Positions 9,067-17,914 of a DNA stretch of 64,000 nt are shown here, piece after piece. This DNA comes from Croceibacterium xixiisoli (GTDB taxonomy: Bacteria; Pseudomonadota; Alphaproteobacteria; Sphingomonadales; Sphingomonadaceae), in assembly GCF_009827305.1 (NCBI RefSeq), contig NZ_WTYJ01000001.1:310001-374000 (forward strand), written 5' to 3'. Both the position numbers and the translations under genes were made by a program. The notes beneath the pieces are model-generated. The model was not told where the DNA came from and did no database searches. It worked only from the letters and a program-made list of their open reading frames with translations. Position 1 is the first letter of the stretch, and every line of letters starts with the position of its first letter.

Positions 9067-10883
9067 CAGATCGCCGCGCAGGCGGTTTCGAGCCAGGCCA
9101 GCGCTTCGCCTTCCAGCAGCGGCGCCAGCAATTGGCGGACATCGGCGTGATAGGCATTGAGCCAGGCCGCGCCTTCGGCCCCCAGCAGATCGCGATCGAT
9201 CAGCGTGGTGTCGATCGGCACGAAGGTCAGCGTTTCGAACCCCAGCGCCGCATGTTCGGCCCCACCAATGCCGCGCGGTTCGACCAGCACCAGATTTTCG
9301 ATGCGGATGCCATATTCGCCGGCTTTGTAATATCCCGGCTCATTGGACAGGATCATGCCCGACAGCAGTTCCTGATCGGTGCCGGCCTGGCCGCCGCGTG
9401 ATTTGGCGATCCGCTGCGGCCCTTCGTGCACCGCCAGGAAGGCGCCCACGCCATGGCCGGTGCCATGGGCATAATCCACGCCCGCCTGCCACAGATATTG
9501 CCGCGCCAGCACGTCCAGCTGGGCGCCGCTGGTGCCCGGCGGGAAGCTCTGCCGCGCCAGGGCGATATGGCCCAGCAGCACGCGGGTGAAGCGGTCCTTC
9601 TGCTCGATGCTGGGTGCATGCGTGCCATCGGCCGAACCGATCCACACCGTGCGGGTGATATCGGTGGTGCCGTCGCGATATTGCCCGCCCGAATCGACCA
9701 GATAGATGCTGCCCGGATCGATCCGCAGATTGCTGGCTTCATCGACCCGGTAATGCGGGATGGCGGCATGGGGCCCGGCGGCCGAAATGGTGTCGAACGA
9801 CAGATCGACCAGCAACCCGGTTTCCTCGCGGAAAGCCTGCAGCCGGGCGGCGGCGGACAGTTCGCTTTCGCTGCCGTGGGGCGCGGCTACCGACAGCCAG
9901 TGCAGGAATTTGACCACCGCTGCGCCGTCGCGTGCCTGCGCGTCGCGCTGGCCCTGCTGTTCCACCGGGTTCTTGCGCGCCTTGGGCAGGATGGTGGGAT
10001 CGCGTTCGGCCACCACATTGGCCCCGGCGGCAGACAGCGCCTGGATGATCGCCGCCACGCCGAAGGCCGGATCGACCGCCACGGTCTTCCCACTGAATTC
10101 CGCCAGCGCCGCTTCGAATTCTCCGCGCGGGCGCACGCGCACGGCATTGCCCAGATGCTGCAACAGTTCGGGTGTGGTCTTTTCCGGGGCGATGAACAGA
10201 TCGGCGGTGCCATCGGCACGGGCAATGGCGAAGGCCAGCGCCACCGGCGTGCGGTCGACATCGGCGCCGCGGATGTTCAGCAGCCAGGCGACCGAATCGA
10301 GTGCGGAAATCACCGCCGCGTCGAATTCCTTGTCCTTCAGCCATTCGGCGACATCGGCGCGCTTTTCCGCGCTGCTGCGCCCGGCCAGCGCATCATCCTG
10401 CACGAAGGCCACAGCGGGGGAGGGGGCGGGTTGGTCTTCCCACACCGCATCAATCGGATTGCCATCGACCGGCACCAGTTCCCCGCCGGCGGCGGCGATG
10501 CGTTTCGATGCGGCATGCACCCAGCCGGCAGTGTGCAGCCAGGGATCATAGCCGATCCGGGCGCCAGCGGCGGCATTCTTCGCCAGCCATGCGCCGATAT
10601 CGTCCTGAGGGATGGATCGGTAATCGAACAGGCGTTCATCCACCTGATCGCGTACCTGGATGGTGTAGCGGCCATCGACGAAGATCGCCGCCTTGTCCGC
10701 CAGCACGGCTGCGGCGCCGGCCGAACCGGCAAAACCGGTCAGCCAGGCCAGCCGTTGGGCATAGGCGCCGACATATTCGCTCAGATGTTCGTCAGCGATC
10801 GGAATCACGAAACCATCGAGCTTGCGGCGCGCCAGTTCCTTCCTCAGCGCATCCAGTCGGGCTTCGTGAGTTTGCATCAGCAT
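9066..10883 (-). CDS. pepP: Xaa-Pro aminopeptidase (M24B, three-domain form)
   Basis: A 605-residue metallopeptidase that removes an N-terminal residue before proline. The length fits the three-domain aminopeptidase P1 type (about 600 residues) rather than the 440-residue E. coli PepP. Two creatinase-like N-terminal domains precede the pita-bread domain. The metal ligands can be seen: the two Asp of VDSGGQYRDGTTDITRT, the His of HGTGHGVG, and the Glu of SNEPGYY and RIENLVLV. The ATG at 10883 has AGAAAGGA 6 nt upstream; the frame stays open further but into unlike sequence. The gene is divergent from oligopeptidase B, only about 27 bp away, suggesting a shared peptidase control region. Confidence 0.92.
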   Translation of the reverse strand: MLMQTHEARLDALRKELARRKLDGFVIPIADEHLSEYVGAYAQRLAWLTGFAGSAGAAAVLADKAAIFVDGRYTIQVRDQVDERLFDYRSIPQDDIGAWLAKNAAAGARIGYDPWLHTAGWVHAASKRIAAAGGELVPVDGNPIDAVWEDQPAPSPAVAFVQDDALAGRSSAEKRADVAEWLKDKEFDAAVISALDSVAWLLNIRGADVDRTPVALAFAIARADGTADLFIAPEKTTPELLQHLGNAVRVRPRGEFEAALAEFSGKTVAVDPAFGVAAIIQALSAAGANVVAERDPTILPKARKNPVEQQGQRDAQARDGAAVVKFLHWLSVAAPHGSESELSAAARLQAFREETGLLVDLSFDTISAAGPHAAIPHYRVDEASNLRIDPGSIYLVDSGGQYRDGTTDITRTVWIGSADGTHAPSIEQKDRFTRVLLGHIALARQSFPPGTSGAQLDVLARQYLWQAGVDYAHGTGHGVGAFLAVHEGPQRIAKSRGGQAGTDQELLSGMILSNEPGYYKAGEYGIRIENLVLVEPRGIGGAEHAALGFETLTFVPIDTTLIDRDLLGAEGAAWLNAYHADVRQLLAPLLEGEALAWLETACAAI

Positions 10884-10910
10884 GTTGCGGTCCTTTCTCC
10901 GCCACCATAG

Positions 10911-13022
10911 ATGCGGGGGATGGACGATACCACCATCAAGGCTCAGCCTGCCGCATCCGCCCCTCTTTCCGCACCTGTGGCGAAGAAGCAGGCGTCCAGC
11001 GTCACCCATCACAACATCACCGTCACCGATGATTACGCCTGGCTGCGCGATGCCGGCTATCCGGATGTGTCTAACCCCGAAATCCTGACCCATCTGGAGG
11101 CGGAAAACGCCTGGTTCGAAAGCGCCATGGCACCGCAGCAGGGGCGGATCGACGCGCTGTTCACCGAAATGCGCGCCCGCATCAAGGAAGCGGACAAGTC
11201 CGTCCCGCAGAAGGATGGCGATTTCCTCTATTGGATCGAATTCGAAGAGGGCGCCGAATACAAGAAATGGTGGCGCCGTCCGGTCGGCGCGCCCGATGAT
11301 GGCAGCGCCGATTTCCTGATGCTGGACGAAAATGCGCTGGCCGAAGGGAAGGACTATTTCCGCCTCGGCGCGATTTCGACCACCCGCGATGGCCGGCTGC
11401 TCGCCTATGCGGTGGATGACAATGGCTCCGAACGGTTCACCGCGCGCATTCTCGATCTGACCACCGGGCAGCATTTGGCCGATGAAATCCCCGGCACGCT
11501 CTCGGGCCTGATCTGGGTCGCCGATGACAAGGGGCTGATCTATTCGCTGGCCAATGAACAATGGCGCACGGACAATGCCCGGCTCCACTGGCTGGGCCAG
11601 CCGATCGATCAGGACGTGGAGCTGTTCCATGAAGATGACGAAGGTTTCCGCGTGTCCGCCGGGCTTTCCGCCAATGAAAAATGGGTGGTCATCGGCACGG
11701 GCGACCATGAAACATCCGAAGCCTGGCTGATTCCCGCCGCCGATCCGCTGGCGACGCCGCTGCTGGTGCGCGCGCGGGAAAAGGGCGTGGAATATGACGT
11801 CGATGAACGTGACGGCGTGCTCTACATCCACACCAATGACGACCATGAAAACTTCCGCCTGGCCACCGCGCCGCTGGCGCAACCGAGCGAATGGTCGACG
11901 CTGATCGCCGGGTCGGACGAATTCTACCTGACCGGTGTCGAACTGTTCCGCGATTTCTATGTCGTCGACGGCCGGCTGGGCGGGCTCGATCAGATCCAGA
12001 TCCGCTATTACGACGATCCCGCGCGGATAGAGCCGATCACCTTCCCGGAAGAAAGCTATACCGCCGGCATGGGCAACAATCCCGAATGGGATCAGCAGGT
12101 GCTGCGCGTGTCCTATGAAAGCATGATCAGCCCGGCCAGCAGCTATGATTACGACGTGGCCACCGGCGGGCTGACGCTGCTCAAGCGGCAGGAAATCCCC
12201 TCCGGCTACGATCGCGATCTCTACGCCACCGAACGGCTGGAGATCATTGCGCGCGACGGCACGTCGATCCCGGTCAGTGTGATGTATCGCAAGGATAGAA
12301 AGCGGGAAGGCCCGCTGCATCTCTATGGCTATGGCGCCTATGGCATCTCCATCCCGCCGGGCTTTTCCACCACCCGGCTCAGCCTGGTCGATCGCGGATT
12401 CGCCTACGCCATCGCGCATATTCGTGGCGGCGACGATCTGGGGCGGGCCTGGTACAAGGCGGGCAAGCTGGAACGGCGCACCAACGCCTTCAACGATTTC
12501 GTCGATGTCGCGCGCGGGCTGGTCGAACGCAATTACACCGTTCCGGGGCGGATCAGCATTTCCGGCGGGTCCGCTGGCGGCGAACTGATGGGGGCGGTGA
12601 TCAATTCCGATCCCGATCTGTGGGGCGCGGTCGTGGCCCATGTCCCCTTCGTCGATGTACTGGCGACCATGCTGGATGCCTCGCTGCCGCTGACCCCGGG
12701 CGAATGGCCCGAATGGGGCAATCCGATCGAGGATCCGGCCGCCTTCGACCTGATCCGCAGCTACAGCCCCTATGACAATGTCAGCGCCCAGGCTTACCCG
12801 CCGCTGCTGGTGACGGCCGGGCTCAACGATCCGCGCGTCACCTATTGGGAACCGGCCAAATGGGTTGCGCGCCTGCGTGAGCTGAAGACCGACGACAATG
12901 TGCTGCTGCTCAAGACCAATATGGGCGCGGGCCATGGCGGCAAGTCCGGCCGGTTCGAAAGCCTGAAGGAAACGGCGGAGGAATTCGCCTTCATCCTGTG
13001 GCAGCTCGGCATCGATCAGTGA
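10911..13022 (+). CDS. ptrB: Oligopeptidase B (S9A serine peptidase)
   Basis: A 703-residue prolyl-oligopeptidase-family enzyme that cleaves short peptides after basic residues. The N-terminal beta-propeller begins after HHNITVTDDYAWLRD. The hydrolase domain carries the nucleophile in ISGGSAGGELMG, the Asp in TAGLNDPRVTYWEPAKW and the His in MGAGHGGKSGRFE, so the triad is complete. No signal peptide is seen, so it is probably cytoplasmic. The start is not settled: ATG at 10911 or ATG at 10920, neither with a clear ribosome site. The next gene overlaps its stop codon by 4 bp. Confidence 0.92.
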   Translation: MRGMDDTTIKAQPAASAPLSAPVAKKQASSVTHHNITVTDDYAWLRDAGYPDVSNPEILTHLEAENAWFESAMAPQQGRIDALFTEMRARIKEADKSVPQKDGDFLYWIEFEEGAEYKKWWRRPVGAPDDGSADFLMLDENALAEGKDYFRLGAISTTRDGRLLAYAVDDNGSERFTARILDLTTGQHLADEIPGTLSGLIWVADDKGLIYSLANEQWRTDNARLHWLGQPIDQDVELFHEDDEGFRVSAGLSANEKWVVIGTGDHETSEAWLIPAADPLATPLLVRAREKGVEYDVDERDGVLYIHTNDDHENFRLATAPLAQPSEWSTLIAGSDEFYLTGVELFRDFYVVDGRLGGLDQIQIRYYDDPARIEPITFPEESYTAGMGNNPEWDQQVLRVSYESMISPASSYDYDVATGGLTLLKRQEIPSGYDRDLYATERLEIIARDGTSIPVSVMYRKDRKREGPLHLYGYGAYGISIPPGFSTTRLSLVDRGFAYAIAHIRGGDDLGRAWYKAGKLERRTNAFNDFVDVARGLVERNYTVPGRISISGGSAGGELMGAVINSDPDLWGAVVAHVPFVDVLATMLDASLPLTPGEWPEWGNPIEDPAAFDLIRSYSPYDNVSAQAYPPLLVTAGLNDPRVTYWEPAKWVARLRELKTDDNVLLLKTNMGAGHGGKSGRFESLKETAEEFAFILWQLGIDQ

Positions 13023-13417
13023 GCAGCCGCTTTTCCCTCTCCTTCACCGCACAGCCTGACGACATCGACGTCAACGGCCATGTGAACAATGCGGTGTGGG
13101 TGCGGTGGATGGAAGATCTCGCCACTGCGCACTGGATGGCGGATGCCGATCCGGCGCATGTGGAGGCCTATGTCTGGGTCGTGACCCGGCACGAGATCGA
13201 CTATCGCGGCAATATCGGCCCGGACGAAACGGTGGAGGGGGTAACCGAAATCCGCGAGCCCCCCACCGGCGCCCGCTTTACCCGCCATATCCGCTTCACC
13301 GACAATTCCGGGCGCGAGCTGGTGCGCGCGCAGACGCAATGGGCGATGATCGATCGCGCCAACGGCCGGATCATGCGGGTCCCGGCCGAGGTGGCGGCCC
13401 CGTTTCTGCCGGAATAG
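13019..13417 (+). CDS. Hotdog-fold acyl-CoA/acyl-ACP thioesterase
   Basis: A 132-residue single hotdog domain of the 4HBT group. The segment DDIDVNGHVNNAVWVRWMED is the typical helix-start motif with the active-site Asp and the HVNN sequence shared with FatA/YbgC-type thioesterases. It would hydrolyse acyl-CoA or acyl-ACP; the chain length is unknown. The GTG at 13019 overlaps the oligopeptidase B stop as GTGA, so this start is preferred to the ATG 21 bp upstream. Confidence 0.85.
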   Translation: MSSRFSLSFTAQPDDIDVNGHVNNAVWVRWMEDLATAHWMADADPAHVEAYVWVVTRHEIDYRGNIGPDETVEGVTEIREPPTGARFTRHIRFTDNSGRELVRAQTQWAMIDRANGRIMRVPAEVAAPFLPE

Positions 13418-13463
13418 CGGTGGGCGGCGATTCAGAACGCGCCCATTTACAACACCCGCTCAG

Positions 13464-13548
13464 CCTGAGCCCGTCGAAGGCCACGCGCCGACATTGGCGA
13501 GCAGGTCCGTGGCGCAACCGTTGGTGGCTGTCCTTCGACGGGCTCAGG
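13464..13548. repeat. Dispersed palindromic element, 17-bp perfect arms
   Basis: CCTGAGCCCGTCGAAGG at 13464-13480 is matched exactly by its complement at 13532-13548, and the similarity extends outward to CCGCTC/GAGCGG. Close variants of this arm are familiar as a dispersed repeat in sphingomonad genomes. It lies between the thioesterase gene and the convergent alanine dehydrogenase gene and may also end transcription from both sides. The 194-bp gap holds nothing else I can identify. Confidence 0.7.
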
Positions 13549-13611
13549 ACGAGCGGATGAGGAGCTGACCGGTTCGGGGAAGTGTCCGGTCACCCACCAA
13601 CCCACCTCCGC

Positions 13612-14727
13612 TCAACCGATTGCCTGATCCACTGGCAGCAGCTTGTAGCCCAGCTCATGCGCCACCGCCGGATAGACCACATGGCCGTCATGCACATTCA
13701 GCCCGGCGGCCAGATGCGGATCGGTGCGCAGCGCCGTGCGCCAGCCAAGCCCGGCGATCTGCAGCGCATGGGGCAGGGTGACATTGTTCAGCGCATAGGT
13801 GCTGGTGCGCGCCACGGCGCCCGGCATGTTGGCGACGCAATAATGCACCACGCCATCGACCACATAGGTCGGATCGTCATGGGTGGTGGCGCGGCTGGTT
13901 TCGAAGCAGCCACCCTGATCGATCGCGACATCCACCAGCACCGCGCCGGACTTCATCGATCGCACCATGTCTTCGGTCACCAGCTTGGGCGCCGCCGCAC
14001 CGGGGATCAGCACCGCGCCGATCACCAGATCGGCTTCGGCGACCGCCTCTTCCAGATTGGCGTGATTGGAAAAACGCGTCTTGGCGCGGCTTTCGAAATG
14101 GGTGCCGACGCGTTCCAGCACATCGGGGCTGCGGTCCATGATGGTGACATCGGCGCCAAGCCCGGTGGCCATCTGCGCGGCGTTGAAGCCCACCACACCG
14201 CCGCCGATCACCAGCACCTTGCCCGGCATCACCCCCGGCACACCGCCCAGCAGCACGCCACGCCCGCCATGCACCTTTTCCAGCGCGGTCGCGCCGGCCT
14301 GGATGCTCATGCGCCCGGCCACCTGGCTCATGGGTTTGAGCAGCGGCAGCGTGCCGCCCGGGCCGGTGACGGTTTCATAGGCGATCGCGGTTACCCCGCT
14401 GTTGACCAGATCGGCGGTCTGTTCGGGGTCGGGGGCCAGATGGAGATAGGTGTAGAGAATCTGCCCGGCATGCAGCTGCGCGCGCTCTTCGGCTTGCGGT
14501 TCCTTGACCTTCACCACCATTTCGCATTCGCGGAAGATCTCGGCCGCCGTATCCACGATTGTGGCACCGGCGGCAAGGTATTGATCATCGCGCGCGCCGA
14601 TACCCATGCCGGCGCCGGTTTCGACCCACAGCTGGTGCCCGTGGCGGACCAGTTCGCGCACGCTTTCCGGCGTCAGGCCGACACGATATTCGCGGTTCTT
14701 GATCTCTTTCGGGCAGCCGATCAGCAT
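13612..14727 (-). CDS. ald: Alanine dehydrogenase
   Basis: A 371-residue enzyme, the usual length for Ald, interconverting L-alanine and pyruvate plus ammonia with NAD. Visible features are the N-terminal [20 protein letters not shown], the substrate Lys in VVKVKEP, the catalytic His in YTYLHLAPD, and the Rossmann glycines [13 protein letters not shown] followed by an acidic Asp (TIMDRS) that selects NAD. The frame is open 32 codons further upstream, but the ATG at 14727 has AAAGGG 9 nt before it and matches the family N-terminus. It is a single gene. Confidence 0.95.
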   Translation of the reverse strand: MLIGCPKEIKNREYRVGLTPESVRELVRHGHQLWVETGAGMGIGARDDQYLAAGATIVDTAAEIFRECEMVVKVKEPQAEERAQLHAGQILYTYLHLAPDPEQTADLVNSGVTAIAYETVTGPGGTLPLLKPMSQVAGRMSIQAGATALEKVHGGRGVLLGGVPGVMPGKVLVIGGGVVGFNAAQMATGLGADVTIMDRSPDVLERVGTHFESRAKTRFSNHANLEEAVAEADLVIGAVLIPGAAAPKLVTEDMVRSMKSGAVLVDVAIDQGGCFETSRATTHDDPTYVVDGVVHYCVANMPGAVARTSTYALNNVTLPHALQIAGLGWRTALRTDPHLAAGLNVHDGHVVYPAVAHELGYKLLPVDQAIG

Positions 14728-14847
14728 GGTCATCATCCCTTTGTCGTATCGTTTGAAACCTGTTTGCCCGATTCCCGGCCTTTTGGAAACGGCAGACCGG
14801 GCCGGGCCGTTCCCCCGCATCAAGCCCGGATCATGCCGCGCGCGGGC

Positions 14848-16470
14848 TCAGCAGGCCAGCGCCCATTCGCTGGTGATCCCGATTGCCGCCAGGAAGGCCG
14901 GATCATGGCTGACGATCAGCAGGCCGCCGTCATATTCCGCCAGAGCCGCTTCCAGCGCTTCGATGGCTGCCAGATCGAGATGATTGGTCGGTTCATCCAG
15001 CATCAGCAGCCAGGGCGGATGGGCGCCGCCCATGGCGCAGGCGAGCCCGGCGCGTAGTCGCTCTCCACCTGACAATGTGCCCACCAGTTGCAGCGCGTCG
15101 CGATTGCGAAACGCGAAACGGGCGCAGGCGGCATGGGCCGCCTCTGCATCCAGATCCGGATGCAGGCGGCGGAAATTGGCGACGATGCTGTGTGCCGGGT
15201 CGAGCAGGCCGACATGCTGATCCAGCAGGGCAATGCGCCCCTCCGCGCGTTGCAGCCTGCCGCCATCGGCTTGCGCCTGGCCCGCCGCCAGCCGCAGCAG
15301 CGTGCTCTTGCCCGCGCCATTGGGCCCGGTCAGCGCCACCCGCTCTGCCCCGCGCAGGGCGAAGCTCCAGGGGCCCAGCAGGCGGCCGGGCTCCTCCACA
15401 GCCAGCCCATTTTGGCTGGCTCCCTTGCCGGCGGCAATGGTTACATCGTCCAGCGTCAGCAGGGCGGCACCCGATGGAACCTGTGCTGACGGCAGATGCA
15501 TGGTCAGCGGGGCGATCACCTCCACCCTGGCGCGCGCGGCATCGCTGCGGGCTTCCGCCTCTTCCAGCAGCCGGGTGGATGTTCGTTCCCCCTGCGCGCC
15601 GCTGTTTTCCGCCCGTTCGGCCATGCGGCCCAGCAGGATGCGGGGTTCGGATTTCTTCGCCGCAAAGGCGCGTCCGGCCTTGTCGCGCCGGTCCTTGGCT
15701 TCGCGCCGGTACTGGGCGTCGCGCTGTTCCCCGCGCAGGGCGGTCTGTGCGCGGTCGCGTTCCTGCTCCGCGCGGGCAAGACGGGCATCGCGCAGCGCGG
15801 CGAATTCGGACCAGCCGCCACTGACGATATGGGTGCCGATCGGGGTGATCTCGACAATGCGGTCCATGGTTTCCAGCAGCGTGCGATCATGGCTGGCGAT
15901 CAGCACGGCGCCCGGCCATTCGGCCAGCACGGCCTGCACCATGGCCCGCCCGGCAGCATCGAGATTGTTGGTCGGTTCATCCAGCAGCAGCAGATCGGGC
16001 TGCGCGATGATCAGCCCGGCCAGGCCCAGGCGCATGCGCTCCCCGCCGCTGAAACTGTCGATCGGGCGGGTGAGCAGACCATCGGCCGCCAGACCGAGCC
16101 GGTCGAGTGTCGCCGCTATGCGCGCTTCCAGCGTCCAGTCTGCAGCGTCGAAATCCGCCGCGCTGCCGGCGCCTTGGGTGATGCGGTCCAGCACGGCCAG
16201 TGGTTCAGCCAGGCCCAGCGCGTCGGCGGCGCTCAGATCCTCGGGCCAGTCCTGCCGCAACAGGCCGACTGTGCCACTGCAGGCGATGCTGCCGGCGGCG
16301 GGCAGACCCTGCCCGGCAATCTGCCGCAGCAGGGTGGATTTACCGGAACCGTTGCGGCCAACCAGACCCACTCGCTCCCCGGCGGAGAGCGACAGCGACA
16401 GGTCGGAAAATAAGCGGGTGCCTTCAGGCGTGGTGACGGAAAGCGAATCGATCGTGAGCAGGGCAGACAT
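14848..16470 (-). CDS. ABC-F family ATPase
   Basis: A 540-residue soluble protein with two ABC domains and no membrane segments. Walker A is GRNGSGKSTLL (about 39-49) and GPNGAGKSTLL in the second half; the signatures are SFSGGERMRLGL and TLSGGERLRAGL; both Walker B segments read LLLDEPTNNLD and LMLDEPTNHLD. The domains are joined by a charged coiled-coil linker of about 90 residues. ABC-F proteins act on the ribosome, either in translation (EttA/Uup type) or antibiotic protection (Msr/Vga type); the subtype is not resolved. The ATG at 16470 has no good ribosome site, whereas an overlapping leader frame at 16528 has an excellent one, which suggests regulated or coupled translation. Confidence 0.9.
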   Translation of the reverse strand: MSALLTIDSLSVTTPEGTRLFSDLSLSLSAGERVGLVGRNGSGKSTLLRQIAGQGLPAAGSIACSGTVGLLRQDWPEDLSAADALGLAEPLAVLDRITQGAGSAADFDAADWTLEARIAATLDRLGLAADGLLTRPIDSFSGGERMRLGLAGLIIAQPDLLLLDEPTNNLDAAGRAMVQAVLAEWPGAVLIASHDRTLLETMDRIVEITPIGTHIVSGGWSEFAALRDARLARAEQERDRAQTALRGEQRDAQYRREAKDRRDKAGRAFAAKKSEPRILLGRMAERAENSGAQGERTSTRLLEEAEARSDAARARVEVIAPLTMHLPSAQVPSGAALLTLDDVTIAAGKGASQNGLAVEEPGRLLGPWSFALRGAERVALTGPNGAGKSTLLRLAAGQAQADGGRLQRAEGRIALLDQHVGLLDPAHSIVANFRRLHPDLDAEAAHAACARFAFRNRDALQLVGTLSGGERLRAGLACAMGGAHPPWLLMLDEPTNHLDLAAIEALEAALAEYDGGLLIVSHDPAFLAAIGITSEWALAC

Positions 16471-16528
16471 GGGATACCGTGATGACAGCAGGGACGATGG
16501 GCGTGTTGGCGATCGTCCTGATGTTCAC
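16424..16528 (-). CDS. Putative 34-residue leader peptide overlapping the ABC-F start
   Basis: On the minus strand AAGGAG (16542-16537) stands 8 nt before a GTG at 16528. This opens a 34-codon frame starting MNIRTIANTPIV and ending FRHHA at a TGA (16424-16426). The frame runs through the ABC-F start codon (16470) in another register. A 7-bp inverted repeat (16492-16498 with 16512-16518) lies inside its first codons. Antibiotic-protection ABC-F genes are often controlled by ribosome stalling on such leader peptides; that this one works that way is inference. Expression is not proven. Confidence 0.5.
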   Translation of the reverse strand: MNIRTIANTPIVPAVITVSHVCPAHDRFAFRHHA

Positions 16529-16565
16529 GGTGGCTGCTCCTTGCTGCTTGAGGGGGCAATTTAGG

Positions 16566-16594
16566 GGGCGGCGGCGCAAATGCAACCGCCGCCC
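16566..16594 (-). terminator. GC-rich hairpin after the GDSL esterase gene
   Basis: GGGCGGCGG (16566-16574) pairs with CCGCCGCCC (16586-16594) around an 11-nt loop, 11 bp past the stop of the GDSL gene. It is followed on the minus strand by CCCC and a short TAAATT, not a real T-run, so termination is uncertain. Confidence 0.4.
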
Positions 16595-16604
16595 TGCCTG
16601 GCGA

Positions 16605-17840
16605 TTATTGCGTCTTGAACAGCGTCAGATCGATGGAATCGCCCACCGCCTTGAGCCCGGCGTCGCTGCCATGCAGGAAATCCCCCATGTGATAGCCATT
16701 GCGCATGGCGCGCGGATCAACCGGATCGGCAAAGGCGGTATCGAACCGGACAATCCCGTCGAAGGCGCCGGAATTCAGGATCCAGTGGTTGATCGCCTGC
16801 CGTGCGGCTTCGCCCGCCTCGGTCCAGTAACCGGCACCCTTGTAGGGTCCGATCGGTGATGCGATCACCTTGATCCCCTTTTCATGTGCGCGGGCGATGA
16901 TCTGCTTATAGCCGGCGATCATCTGTTCCACGTCGATCTGCGGCTGATCCAGCCCCGGCAGTTGCGGTTGGCTGGGGCCGCGTGCGCCATAACGGTTGCC
17001 GATGTCGTTCACCCCTTCGAACAGGATGATGTAGCGGACATTGGGCAGGCTCAGCACGTCTTCGTCGAAACGGGCCAGCGCCGCTTCCCCCATGCCCGGG
17101 CTCAGCACGCGATTGCCGCTTATCCCGGCATTGGCGACCGCCCAGTTCTGCCCGGCGGCATGCAGCCGGTTGGCCAGCACATCGGGCCAGCGGCGATTGG
17201 CTCCGGCGGTGGAGCCGACCCCGTCAGTGATCGAATCACCAAAGGCAACTATTGTGCCGGGGGAGGTGGCGGAATCGACCTCAACCGTGGTCAGGAAGGC
17301 GCGGTATTGCGCCCGAGCCACCGGCTGGAACGACTTGCCGACAAAATTGCCCGGGGGCGAAACGGCCAGTTCGTCCAGCCCGGTCAGATGGCAGGTGCAG
17401 GGCCCGGTCGATCGGGGCAGATAGATGTCCACCCGGATGCGCGACAGGGCCGGCAGCGGCAGGTTCACCGTGTCACTGACGAAGGGCGATCCCCGCGGGA
17501 TCACCGCGCTGCCCCGGCCGCCAAACTGGAGCATATGGGCAGAGCCGGCGATTTCGGCCCCCTTGTCATCGATCCGCACGACCCGTGCCTGGCCGATTTC
17601 CAGCGGCCCGGGGCCATAGCGGTTGCTGAACCGCAGCCGCAGCCTGTCCCCACCGGCACTGACCCGCAGCACCTGGGTGATCGTGGCATTGTTCCATGAA
17701 CCGGCGGCAAACTGCCCCTCGCTGGCAATCGGGGCATGGGGTGCCGCCGTCCAGGCGGCGACCCAGCGCGCCTGCGCCGGGGTGGCAAGCGCGGCGATTG
17801 CGGCCGCAGCGGCCATGAAAAATCGGACCATCGGCATCAT
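16605..17840 (-). CDS. Secreted SGNH/GDSL hydrolase
   Basis: A protein of about 410 residues with a signal peptide (VRFFMAAAAAIAALATPAQA) and a two-part body. The N-terminal 170 residues are a beta-rich domain often found before the hydrolase in this family. The GDSL-type domain follows: block I VAFGDSITDG with the nucleophile Ser, block II NAGISGNRVLS, block III FEGVNDIGN, and block V DFLHGSD with Asp and His. It would hydrolyse an ester, perhaps in carbohydrate or lipid; the substrate is unknown. Three ATG codons (17840, 17837, 17831) follow GGGGAGGG; 17831 has the best spacing, 17840 is the longest. Confidence 0.85.
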   Translation of the reverse strand: MMPMVRFFMAAAAAIAALATPAQARWVAAWTAAPHAPIASEGQFAAGSWNNATITQVLRVSAGGDRLRLRFSNRYGPGPLEIGQARVVRIDDKGAEIAGSAHMLQFGGRGSAVIPRGSPFVSDTVNLPLPALSRIRVDIYLPRSTGPCTCHLTGLDELAVSPPGNFVGKSFQPVARAQYRAFLTTVEVDSATSPGTIVAFGDSITDGVGSTAGANRRWPDVLANRLHAAGQNWAVANAGISGNRVLSPGMGEAALARFDEDVLSLPNVRYIILFEGVNDIGNRYGARGPSQPQLPGLDQPQIDVEQMIAGYKQIIARAHEKGIKVIASPIGPYKGAGYWTEAGEAARQAINHWILNSGAFDGIVRFDTAFADPVDPRAMRNGYHMGDFLHGSDAGLKAVGDSIDLTLFKTQ

Positions 17841-17914
17841 CCCTCCCCGCGCGAATGTCTGTCGGCAGGCCATCCTGGCCGATCCGCCCCGCGCCTGGCT
17901 TCGTTTATTTCCTG

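Noticed and set aside
9066-12935. A minus-strand frame open for 1289 codons through the aminopeptidase P gene and beyond
   Set aside because: Only the part below 10883 is aminopeptidase P with a good ribosome site. The extension lies antisense to oligopeptidase B and is a high-GC shadow, not a fusion.
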